64,000 nucleotides of DNA. Source: Strigamia acuminata (Eukaryota > Arthropoda > Chilopoda > Geophilomorpha > Linotaeniidae). Positions within the stretch are counted from its first letter, which is position 1. The number at the start of each line of letters is the position of its first letter. The position numbers were made by a program, and so were the translations under genes. Shown here piece after piece: positions 12,238 through 23,576 of the stretch. The notes under the pieces were generated by a model. That model had not been told where the DNA came from and made no database searches. It saw only the letters and a list, made by a program, of their open reading frames with translations. Location: the NCBI GenBank assembly GCA_949358305.1, contig OX442314.1, forward strand, positions 17,601,060 to 17,665,059. Reading direction: 5' to 3'.

Positions 12238-15200
12238 ATGGCAACCAAAAAAGTTCTCCAAGCTATACTTAAATATATCAACCGCCATAAGGCGCCGCTG
12301 TGTTACTTCATTGTCCTATGGGGATTAGGCACATTTATTTCAAGTAAGTCAATTTCCATTTCCTTTCCAGTACATTTTATGGGGGGAGCTTTAAAAACAA
12401 AAGGAAAAAATCGAGTTCGTATTTTTCAAACATGTAAATTTCACATCTCACATTTTGTAGTCAAAGATGTTACCCCCGAGTCGAGTTGTATTTCATTTTT
12501 TGAGACCACAATTTCTCATAGTTATCATAGAGAAAGAGAGCGGGAGTGAGCCAACAGATTTTGTTGCACACTTTCCTGTTTCTGCTGCCGTGCCATTTGT
12601 ATACAGTAGCATAGGGGGGCACAAAGGACGCGATGGATGGAATGGAATGGAAGGGTGGATCTTGAGTAATATCTTACCCAATAGACGAGCCAGATGGCGC
12701 CTCCTCCATAGAAAATCTGCTTCCCATGCCACTCTTTAGGGAAAACGTTAAATTTGCTGCCTGTGGTCTGAAATGCTCGGCAACATTGCACCACATCTTT
12801 GAATGATGAACATTAGAGACAGGTTGAAACCCGAGACTATTTGCCGTCACATTTTAATGACCGAATCAAGTATTTTGTGGATTTTCGCGTCGTTTGCTTT
12901 CTCATTATTTACTCGACTACGCTTAATTTTAGCAGCTAAAATTATCCACATAGAAGTTGTGAGGTCATGAAAAGATTTTGTTTGCTCGATCGGCTGAAAG
13001 TAGTATTAAAAAAAGCAATTTCCAAATTTATGCCTGCTTTAAAGTGCTGGTTTATAGCCGGTGATGTTTAGATTAGTTTTAAGAAAAAGAATTAAAACAG
13101 GTTCCTGATTATCTTTCCAAAATGGGGTGGAACTCATTATCCTCTTGAAAGAATTACCTCGTCACACGAATTCGTAATTTATCGGATTTTGTTTTCGACT
13201 TTAAAGCTAAACATTTAACATATCATTTGAATTGATACGACGTTAGAGGGCAGAGAGAAAGCGTATGGAATAATGTAATACGCCTTTTTCTTTTATCGTC
13301 TTTTCACGTGCTGAGTAAAACGACGGCATGCTCTGTTTATTGGAGATTCTTAGATCAATTTCGAAATGTCAGACCGAGATTGGATCTTTGTCAGTTTTGA
13401 TGATCAATTGAAGGCATTCTCTTTTCATCCGTGTAATAACTACGGTACCGTTAAAATAAAGTTCTATCGAATTTCTTCCATCAGAAGCAGCTAGGGGGAT
13501 GAGATATCCATTCCATTTCTTCTATAGCCAGCACTAAAGCTAATAAATTCTTTCGGGTTGGCTATCGTTAATGGACGCAATTAAATGCCTCTTGATACAG
13601 TTGAGTTTGCAGAATTCTGTCTTAGATCTTTAAGAATCACTTGAATAATGGAATTGTAATTAGTTTTCTAGGTTGGAAGTGGGTAAATAATGTATAAATG
13701 TTTACACAGGGTGGTGTGCTTAAATATTCTAATGTTGCGTTTAGTATAAATTATTTAACTAATGGTGGTTTTATGCGCAGTGCAGTGTACAGAATGCGAC
13801 ATTCAAAATTTAGTTTTAAAATTCTAATTTCTTCCCTACTTTAAACAGAACTTAATTTAATCAATTTCTTTTGTTAATATTGCTCTTTTGATTATATTTT
13901 TCCAAATAAAAATTCATGCAATGATGTTTGAAATTTTTTTTTTCATTTTATTTAAATGATATTTCACATAATGGGGTAATGTTGAATAGTGACAGCATTT
14001 TATTAAAAACGCGTTTATTAGTTGCCAAAAATATAATATTAAAAGGAATTAATTTGCAATAAAATTTTGGCACTTGTGCAAGATCAGACAAAAGTTCAGA
14101 GAGGAAAGAAGAAAATGAAATAAAAGTGAGAGCAAACGGTGCCTCGCTTCGTGTAAGCGATTTAGAAATGCACAAATGGTACGAGCAGTAGCTAAAGAAG
14201 ACGGATATGGCAGGAATGGTGCAACCGAGGTTGCTGATGTGACTGTACCTCGTCCAGCCAGTCACGAGATGGAATTCGGAAATTACGCGAAATTGGCAAA
14301 CGGATTTTATGATTTCAATTCCATCTTTAGGGGATTTATTTTTTTTAATTTTAAAATAAATCATAGTTTTATACTGTCCACTTAAAATAAATTGTTTTTT
14401 GGGGTCATAAAAATAAAGTGCAATGTTACATCTTGCAGCGCTTCTATCCAATTGGACCAAAGATTACATTCCTCAGTATCCAGAAATCCGTCCTGTTGCA
14501 GCTAGATATCATCAATTAACTTCAGCTGTCAATTATCAGAAAAAAACCAGACCTATCAAATATTGCGCCTTACCGAATTCAATTCTCCTAGGACAAGAAG
14601 GTATATATAATTAGTAGCAATTTTTAGGCAACTGCTGGATATTGTTGGCAATTTTCTACGAAAATTCAAATTGACTATGTGGTATTGTGTTTTGCAATTT
14701 TTTTTTTTATTTAAAAACAGTTTTTATACGTTTAAATTAATTTTTTGCCAACAATGTTCGGCAGCAAAGCTCACAAATCTTAAAATCTTATTTTATTTGG
14801 TCTAAAAAGAAATTCGCTTTACATTTTTATTTGCTGAGAACGACAAATGGCATAAATGTGTGGCATACTGCTCAAAAGAAACGGGAAAATTCATTTACTG
14901 TGGTGCATTCTATAACAAAAACATTTCCTGTTTGCACCTTTTCCAATCCCAAGTCGGAAATTTTTGGAAAAACTGGGAGAAATTAACAATGCAGAGATTT
15001 TATCTTCTGACAGTCGTGTAAAAATATGGAATTTTTTCCTCTTCTCGATTTTTTCTTATTGATCGTGTGACCGTCCGCTGGACAGCGGTCACTGCCCTAT
15101 CAATATCACAGATTCGGGAAATACACAGATGCGACAACTCGCAACTTGGACAACAGCAGCGTGCCAAGCGGGCGAGTTGTAAAACATAGGAACACGCTCA

Positions 15201-17948
15201 CGACGAATTTTTATTGACCGACGGAGGTTGGTTTGTTGCCAGATTTGCCGCCAACAGATCCTAACTCCGTTCAAGTGAAATCCTATTGAAAATCTTAATT
15301 TCCATAATCGAAAATGGTTTATTCTTTTAGTTCAAGCAATTACAACTCTTGTTTCAATAAAAAAAAATGTTTTGTTTACTTGCAAAGAGTGATTTTTTTA
15401 GTAATTTTATGATTCTATCGATTGACCCTCATAATTGTAGTTTGCAAGGGATCTAACTACGTTTACTGTCGGACAATAAAGAGTCATAAAATTGCTATAG
15501 TAAAAACTCTTTGCAAGTAAACAAAACGTGTTCCGATGTTTTACAACTCGCCCTCTTGGCACGCTGTTTATCTCCAATCACGGTGAAATCCTTTGTTCTT
15601 ACCGGAGTTCTCGCATCTGTGTATTTCACCCAGCGGGTACGACATTCAACCGAATCTCTGACATGAGCTTTCGAATCCCGAATCCCGAATCTTTACATTT
15701 TATAAAAATTTTGAATTTTTTTGTCGAAAATTGGACAAAAGCTAAAATATTTGCGACTTTTTTATCAAAATAATCATCAATCTTTCCGAAAAGATTCGAA
15801 TCTCTGACACGCAGATTCTGGTTGTCACACCCCCTGATTTCCCCTAATCTGTGACGGTCCTAGGCGGAGCTGTGGTCCCGGAAGTGATCATTGGACCAAT
15901 GGGACAAAGGGATGGCAACAGGAAGTGGCGCAACAAGGTGCTACCGGTCAGTCTATGATGCCGGTCAGCGCCAGTCGTGATAGCACGAGGCAGAAAATAG
16001 TCAACCCACAGTATACTGTGAGTCAACCCACGATATCGCTGACCATGCGGTCGCCGAGCACACATGATCAGCACTCAGCAGTTGGTTTAGGTTGGGCTGT
16101 AGCAATACCAGACATTGGGAAATGCACTTTGGATCATTGACCCCTACTCAAACCGAATAAAGGCCGTAATAAACCTCAATCCAGTGAGTCTTATTGTCAT
16201 TTTCTTATCGTGTTGTGTGCGTCCAGCGCCGTGTGGTACTCCCGTAACCATGCACGACAGCTACACCACTTCCGTAGTTATTCCCTTTCTTTCATGCTTT
16301 ATTCAGGGTTATTGAACCGTATAAAATAAACTGTGTGAAGAACTGGTGCAGTGCATTAATCATACATCAGCACCGAACAGATGAAGCCTCAGCTTAGAAA
16401 AAACAAACACCCTGGGAACTTATAGGGGGAAAATGACGCTGTAAATGCGTAGATAAACAAAAACTGCGCTTCAAACACATTTTTGAATTGCCGATTTTAG
16501 TGTGTTTAAGAAGCAATGCTAGCCTTTAATGTTTTACAATTCTAAACATGTAGCTTTAAATGTTAAATATGCATTGCCGTCCAGTTGTTGTTCTCGGCAG
16601 ATTTGAAAGCAGAGAGCTGCGTGAAATTTAATTGAAATTTTTTCTAATAGGCAGAGGTCGCAAGGGTGATTTTCTCGAAGGCGTGGTCATCATCACAAGA
16701 CACGGTGACCGCGGTTCTTTACGTCGTCTGCTCAACCAATCTTTAGTGAGTTGCTCGGTCAATTTTTCTTCACATTCTGACCTAACCCAGTACGTGAAAT
16801 TTATGAGAAATAAAGAGAGCGAGCGAGCCAAAAATGACCCTTTTCGTCATTTTCATCCACTACCAATACTGAGCGGGCAATGCATTTCGGGTCAACTATC
16901 AAGTCAGGGAATAATACAAATGCTGCGCTTGGGTAAATTATTGCACCAGGTTTATTTGAAGCAGCACTATTTAGTTAATGAAACAACAGCTTTACAGGAC
17001 GTAGTGGTTTTCTGTAGCAATGTACCTAGAACATACCAAAGTGTATTGGCGTTTCTGTATACCTTTTTGCCTTCTTATCCCAGCTGGAATAGTGTTAAGA
17101 TGGGTTCGGGATTGACTTTTTGTCACTCACGCAAATTCTGCGATTGTCCAGTTATTGACAAAATAGATCAACTCATTCGGAAAGAAAAATGGACCCATTT
17201 GAAGTCGCATCCAGCTGTTTATGACTTAATTCAATCTTTGAATCCTTTGTACGGGCCTGTGAGTGACCAGGATGGGGGACAACCCGACAGTCTGTTCGAT
17301 TCCTTAATGGTGTACTTATGTCACCAACAGAAAATGCCTTGCGATAAAAATGGATTTTGTGCTTCTGTCGATCAATTGAATAATTTAATGGCGTTTTTGG
17401 ATTGGAGTGGAAGACAAACTGCGAATCACGGCTTATTTAGGCGAGCATCAAAGCTAAAAACTCACGGCTTGTTTGTAGATATTGTACATAGATTAATCAA
17501 TATAAAATCGAAAAATTTGAGCAAAAAGAAATCAATTCCGAGAATTGCTATTTATTCTGCCCACGATCTCACCTTAATTGCTATCATGTCAGCTTTAGGG
17601 TTTTACGACGGGTCGAAAATTCCATACGCTTCTAGACTTATTTTTGAACTGTACAAAGCGTTCGATACCAAGCAGTTTTATGTTAAGATAATATATAACG
17701 GCAGAGATGTGACCAAAAGGACACCGCTCTGCGCGCATCCTAGAGTCGAGACTAATAACGCCACTAAAACGGATTTTATTTGCCCTTTAAATAATTTGGA
17801 ATTGTACATTAGCAAAAATTTCTATAGAGAGCTCAATGTGACAAGTTTCCAACAGGCTTGTTCTAATCTTCCTTCCTCATCAAATAAAAGGCTCAAGTCT
17901 CTTCGTTATGTGCGATCAAAATCATTAAATTCAGCTAAGAGTTTCTGA
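12238..17948 (+). CDS. PXYLP1: PXYLP1-like Golgi 2-phosphoxylose phosphatase (histidine acid phosphatase family)
   Basis: Type II membrane protein of the histidine acid phosphatase branch. Vertebrate PXYLP1 removes the xylose 2-phosphate from the glycosaminoglycan linker tetrasaccharide in the Golgi. Exons 12238-12343, 14439-14600 and 16651-17948 give 521 residues. The start follows a 42-base leader after an acceptor. Residues about 18 to 36 form a signal anchor (CYFIVLWGLGTFIS). The catalytic block is TRHGDRGS (R106, H107, R110). The family also shows GRKGDFLEGV before it, the later YSAHDLTL (H394, D395) and ASRLIFELY, IIYNGRDVT and CPLNNLELY near the C-terminus, all matching PXYLP1. The usual RHGxRxP proline is replaced. 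Cysteines QCISG, FCHSRKFCDCP and LCHQQKMPC match the disulfide pattern. Introns of about 2.1 and 2.05 kb are long for this window and the second contains repeat elements. Confidence 0.88.
12344..14438 (+). other. First coding intron of the PXYLP1-like gene
   Basis: The intron is mostly AT-rich. A GC-richer patch at about 12530-12830 contains tandem TGGAATGGAATGGAAG-like sequence and AGATGGCGCC near 12693, which could be a regulatory island, but no exon is supported. A 170-codon frame on the minus strand near 13948-14460 has no family resemblance and crosses the next coding exon antisense. Confidence 0.5.
15111..15691. repeat. Interrupted inverted-repeat element in the last PXYLP1-like intron
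   Basis: Three pairs of arms are visible in mirror order. GAAATACACAGATGCG at 15118-15133 pairs exactly with 15612-15627. Bases 15157-15196 pair with 15527-15566 with about two mismatches in 40. GTTTTGTTTACTTGCAAAGAGT at 15369-15390 pairs exactly (22 of 22) with 15506-15527, and pairing continues weakly inward. The right arm is contiguous, whereas the left arm carries about 170 extra bases (15197-15368) between its second and third segments. This fits a foldback transposable element that was enlarged or interrupted. No transposase is encoded. Confidence 0.65.
15824..16330. mobile_element. Possible solo LTR or other retroelement fragment
   Basis: This block within the intron is clearly richer in GC than its flanks and begins TGTCACACCCCCTG. 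It contains GAATAAAGGCCGTAATAAACC near 16156, which could be an LTR polyadenylation signal followed by the short R/U5-like tail. There is no coding domain of a retroelement. I could not find a clear CA end or a target-site duplication, so the boundaries are guesses and the call is tentative. Confidence 0.3.
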
Positions 17949-18742
17949 AGAAGAAAGAGAGAAAAAAATCTTCTTACATAAAAAGATTAGAAAAGTTTTA
18001 TTAAAATTACATCGAGCGTAAAACGTACATTAACGTGTCTTTTAAGGCCAAAATAATTGTCATTTCGTTTTGCTCTGCTTGTTTTCAATGCATTTATTTT
18101 TTAAATATACAAACATGATTTATCGCATGAGGTTCTAAAAGTCCTGGATCAATACAGATATGTCTACATTAAATATAACGATGATGCTATGAAGGTCACG
18201 TTGAAGTTATGCTAGCGCAAAATTTGTCTAAAACCAAAATATTGTATTTAATCTGTAACAAATGACATGGTTTTACCTCTTCCCGGCCATTTAGCTTGTA
18301 AAGAACGCGGCTAAATTAATTTTTAATAATACGGTAATAATTAAAAGAATTTAATTTGAAGAAATGATTTTTAGGCTAAAAAATACAGCCAGGATTGAAA
18401 TTATTTTATTACAAAGTCGTTACGCATTAAATTGTTTATTATCAATTTCAATTATGTGTTTAATACATAATTATCTAGTTTATTTTTTACTATTACGTAG
18501 AAGCACGGTTTCTACAGTTATTGCGTTAAAAGTGTTCAAAACTTTAATGTAAATAAAAATATAGATCGGTTTCCTTTTCTGTTTTGTGCTTGTTTTGTTA
18601 AGAAAAAAAAATCTAAATTCTGCGCACGATAGTTGACACAAGAAGTCTTGCACAGAAGTTTACATTACAATCGCAAGGGGGTGCTTTTTGGGGACTGAAA
18701 TCAAAATCCACGTGATCAATAAATCAGTTTCTGCTGAATGAC
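17949..18742. other. Convergent 3' region between PXYLP1-like and neprilysin-like genes
   Basis: The sequence is AT-rich, with no exon supported. It probably holds the two 3' UTRs. AATAAA occurs at 18718-18723 on the plus strand, close to the minus-strand stop codon. Confidence 0.5.
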
Positions 18743-21700
18743 TTAATGTGCCCACAAATAACACTTCTTTTCAGGATTCATAGGAACTCCAGCTGGACAA
18801 TTGAAAACGTTCGAGAATTCTTTGGAATTACTCAATACCCCGATGGTCCTGCAGCACAAAATAAAATAATTACACACAAGAAACATAAAAAACAGTACAC
18901 AAGTTCTTCTACCTGTATTGGCCCGGTGTGTGAATATCCTTGGAATATTTATCATACCCTTCTTTGCTAACTACTTCACACCAAATCTGAAATTGGCGCT
19001 GCAAGTTTGAACGGCAGTGTTCAATGAATATTTTGTTTCATACCTGAGCATAACTAATAAAGAAGAGTTGTGCTGGATTGTAGTTAAGACCAGGTAAGCG
19101 CTTTTCTTGCCCATGTTTTTGAACCCAATCTACATACGCCGCGTATGCGTGATGTAATCCCGCGTTGTCACAAATATTATCACCAAGGGTATCATTCCCA
19201 TTCACCTGTTATCAATGGAAGAAAATTGTGCGCGTTAACGAGCTCTCTTGATGCCACTAAAATTCTCATCAAGCTAGTTAAGCGTGCTTGCATGATTGCT
19301 TTCTCTAAACAATAATCGAGAAGGAACTGCGGCTTACATTTAATCCGCTTTCTCCTAGTTGATATGTTGAGTATTGTTCTACAAAACAAGCGGCTTGACG
19401 GTTGAATTTTTCAATCGTATCTTCAGGCCACCACTGCGTTAAATTACCATATTTGTCAAAGCGCCTGCCTAACAGTGCATGATATTGGAATCTTTCAGTT
19501 TCAGAGGCGAGACTTAATTAAAATTGAAATTAAAAAAACTATTTTACCGTGATTATCGAATCCGTGCGTTATTTCATGACCAATTACAACGCCGATGCTG
19601 CCATAATTTAAATACCTAAAAAAGGGGGGTTTTCATGATTTATTATGCGAATTTTTTTAATTTAAAAATTATAATTATATGCTTACATTGGACGTTTAGA
19701 GTTAAATATTGGATTCCGCAAAATGCCGACTGGGAAAACTGTAATACAACGTGAAATCTTTTTAATATGTTGGGTTGATTGTCGCTACTCCTTAGTGCAA
19801 CCCCTTTTGATTGAATGTTTAAAATTCGCATAATACATAACTACTCACTGATTTCGTTGAAATTTGCTCGGTAAAAGGCATTCACTTCTACAGGTGAACC
19901 CAACCAATCTCTGCACGAGAGAAATACAGAGTAATCAAAAGGGTGGGAAGCACAAAAGAGTGCACCATGAAGATGAAAAAAAGCAGTGCGAGGGAAGAAG
20001 TGCAGATTACATACTCAAGCAGATTGAAGGTGAGAGAAACGAAAAAGGATCAACAAGAGAGAGAGGCAATTATAAGCGTTAATGCAAATTAAACAGCTGA
20101 AGAATGCAGCAACGGGGAATTGAACTTGAGAAAATGAGGGTGAATAAATAAACATCTTACCTGTCTTTGTTGACAGGTCGTTTTAATTTCAGAAGTTCAT
20201 TTTGCACTTCGAATCTCTTCATGTTAAGTACATTACTGAGAAGACGATCATTTTTCACTTCCAGCTGCAATGTCGAGAATATTCCAATACAATTTGTACA
20301 TTTGGAAACAAAAAAAGCTCTACTTACATCACCGTAATCGGCATTGAGGGTATTATCATCCAAAATAAATTGTGGATAACCAATCTTTTTATCCATAGCT
20401 TGTAACTAAAATCGAAATTTAAATTACAGTAAATTATAAATGTTATTATTATTGTTCTTACTTTTTCTTCACATGCTATAATAGTATCAGCGTCGATCCA
20501 ATTTTGTTTGCCCAGTGCAACTGATAGTGCGTTTTGGACCGAATCAATTATCATTTCCACCTCTCTTTTAGCATTGTCCTTGTCGTTATGTCTTACGTAT
20601 AATGCTCCAACAGCCATTCCCATGCCATCACTTGCAAGAGCTACACATTCTTTCCATCGAGCACAAAATGGACGACTGTCTCCAGGATCAGGAACATCTC
20701 GTCTAAAATCTGTGTATAAACGACGAAGTTCTCTATCCGAATAAGGCATGTATTTCATTATAAATCGCCACAGCATGTAATTAGAAAGAATTCTAAAATA
20801 AAATAAAAATAATAAAAACGGATTTATAAATTTTAAAATGAACAAAATTAAATGTTAACACAATTTTTACCTATTGGGGGTTTCTTTTAAAAGAGTGACT
20901 AATTCGCTCAAATAAACTCGACAATGAACTATTAGTAAAAGACTTGATTCGTCTAAATCAAAATTTAAGGCTTCAAAAATAGTTTGTAGCATTTTGGTCC
21001 AATCAATCTTTGAAATAACAATCATTTAAACAAGGATTATTAGTACGTAATGTTTATAAATAACGTTTACTTCAGGGATCTCTTCTTCCAGGTCAGACAT
21101 GCTGAGTTTATTATAAATGTCATCATCATCAGTAGTATTGCTTTCATCTATATACCACTTAGCTTGGGAAATCTAGTTAAAATGCAATTAAAAGTATTAA
21201 CCACGTACGCATTATATGCAATTATTATATTTTTTTTACATTTGCAAATTTTGTTTCGAATTCTACGATGTCAAATGCATCTAATTTTGCTATTTCTAAA
21301 TCAGCTCCTAAAACCCGTGCAGCACTAACGATAAGATGTTCATAGCCTTGAATATATTTGTTTGCATCTTGATTACTAGCATTGAGGTAATAATCCCTCT
21401 CCATTGCAGGACTTCCACGAAAGAACTTTAAAATAATGAATAGGAAAAATGATCGTAAGTACTGATGGACTACGCGCGAGTATTTCTCTTATCGCTACCT
21501 GCATCACATAAGCTGATGAATTTTTGAAATCTGTTGATACATGGATGTCTACAAAAGGTTGCACCTGGAAAATAGCTAATTTACCCCAAAGAACTTCTAA
21601 ATCGAATGACTCTACGGGTGATTGACTGTTGTCTAGAATAGGCCATGAACCTAGTTCTGTTTGCGTGAGTAATTCAATAAGAGGACTGCTATCATCTAGG

Positions 21701-22819
21701 AAACCTATAAATGTAACGCAATTAACAGATAACGATACTTGTTTGTTGTTACTTTAATTGTACTTTCATTCATGCATGAATGATACAACGTTTTTAGTTT
21801 AACGGTCGTGTCACTGTCAGTTGGCAGAATAGGCCCTTCTATCAACTCTGAAAAAGATTTCATTCAATTTTACTCTACAATTTTAATCAAATTCATTTGT
21901 TGGTATACTTTTAACATCCACATAAACATCCTCTTGCATTTGCTGCAAAGTTGATTTTATATAATGATCGTCTGGAACCACGTGTTGTTTTAAATAATTT
22001 CCACAAGAAAATTGATAAAAATCATCACAAGGATTCACTGTTGCATCCATTTTACTTAGCATGTTAGATGCAGCTTTTATACATTCTGCTGTCATGCACA
22101 AATCATTATTTATTCTGTTAATACGTATTATATCTTTAAAAGAAAATGAAAATTAATTAAAAAATATAAACAGTTTTTTATGGAACTCAAATAATGTACC
22201 TGTACATAAGAAAATTGTAAGAATGGTGCAAATAAGAATGAGGCTAAATGACAACAACAATAAAATCTTCTCTAGAAATGTTCTTTTATTTTGACATTTT
22301 CTAAGGGAAAAAAAAAATAAATTTAAAATTTAAAAAAACAAACAAATTATCATGTGTGGAAATGAAAGGCTTTAATGCAACTTGTACGTTTTCATCGTGA
22401 TTAAAAATATTAACTCGAGTTAAGCTAATTAACATCAAAGAATGTAATTATGTTCCAAAAGCAAATAAAATTATCTTCCGATTCAACCAGAAAAGAAAAA
22501 AACTCTAAGCAACTTGTATAAACAAATTTATTTTTAGTTCATTTTTGTTTATAAAAATTGTACCCGAGGTTAAATTACACGTATGAAACTGTTTACATAA
22601 CTCCACACCAGTAGATGAAGAAATGCAAATTTTGGATTTGCAACCCCTTAATTAGAAATAATACGAGTAATTAAGCAACATTTGGCACGCGATGCAAAAA
22701 TACAATTTTAATGCTGACGAATTAATGCATTATGTCTCAGCACAAATCGCGTAATCAATCTTTTGTCGCCAGACGCTCGTTTCAACTTACCTACAGTTGT
22801 CTCTTTTGCCGGGTTCCAT
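18743..22819 (-). CDS. Neprilysin-like M13 zinc metallopeptidase with an altered zinc ligand
   Basis: Type II membrane protein of the neprilysin/ECE family, 745 residues. Exons in transcript order: 22791-22819, 22200-22300, 21909-22133, 21764-21847, 21499-21704, 21240-21425, 21071-21172, 20871-21007, 20462-20792, 20328-20405, 20161-20264, 19849-19910, 19687-19738, 19548-19615, 19338-19468, 19044-19205, 18913-18986, 18743-18848. A short cytosolic tail ([10 protein letters not shown]) precedes a membrane helix at about 22-42. Cysteine-rich start CMTAEC and [11 protein letters not shown] follow. The active-site region shows NAFY, the zinc motif GHEITH (H579, E580, H583) and GDNICDN. In that last motif, which is normally GENIADN, the third zinc ligand Glu is Asp (D641), while D645 is kept. 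The C-terminus [12 protein letters not shown] and [10 protein letters not shown] matches the family, with two extra residues (AH). Zinc peptidase activity may therefore be weak; that is inference. Confidence 0.92.
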
Positions 22820-23576
22820 GCGTGAGCGTCCCGTTTTCATCGTCAACTGCACGTGCGATCAATGTGAGGTGCAGTTGCGCTGCAAGATGATGGCGGACGT
22901 GTGCAAACTTCTCGCTGATTACTTGGGCTTGGTCTTCATAGTGTTTTGTTGCCTGCTCTGTGCAATTGCTTATTTAAAATACGTATTGCCCAGGCACATT
23001 CAAAGCATTGTTATCCTCCATACCTGCATCACCAATGGGAGAGCAAAATTCATGAGCGTCACAACGCCAAAGCATCCAGAAAATCTGATTATACGTAAAT
23101 ATTTAGCTTGGAAATTGTGTTGTAACGTTTATTAAAGCAGACGTTCCTCCTTAAAGTGGAAATATTTGGCTGCAATAACTCCATTTAAATGACATGTGTC
23201 AAATTAAAACAGTATTGATGTCAATATGCATTTTGTGTGCACAGATTTCATTTAGTAAAATAAGTGGTTGCCAAACTCAGGAGCATATCTCGTTGCCATG
23301 GCAACTAACTGGATCGATGATGTCTTGTTTTAAATTACAGTAAATTACAGTAATAAAGTAAAAAGTAAAACGTCTATAATTTTTATTCAACAATAAATTT
23401 TTTAAATTATTTTTTAGTCTTTTTTTTTTCCCAAGTGATAATTATAGCAAGAGGGATTTAAAAACTTTTTGCGCAGTGGATTATTTTTTCAGTTTCTATG
23501 TGAAAATAAAATTGAAGTTTTATTAATTCTTATACATGTGTGTATACTGTGGTTAATAGTGCTTATATATTTATAT
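22820..23576. other. 5' region of the neprilysin-like gene and 3' region of the pseudokinase gene
   Basis: Bases 22820-22990 are GC-richer and most likely the neprilysin-like 5' UTR and promoter. On the plus strand a 106-codon frame starts at 22818, overlapping the minus-strand start codon by two bases, and would encode a hydrophobic stretch (LGLVFIVFCCLLCAIAYL). I cannot tell whether it is real. The rest is AT-rich. Confidence 0.4.

Noticed and set aside
12467-12794. Overlapping frames on both strands in the GC-richer patch of the PXYLP1-like intron
   Set aside because: Open on both strands because of composition; no conserved motif or matching splice phases.
13948-14460. 170-codon minus-strand frame in the PXYLP1-like gene
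   Set aside because: It is antisense across the acceptor and start of a conserved coding exon; composition is that of AT-rich noncoding DNA and no motif is present.
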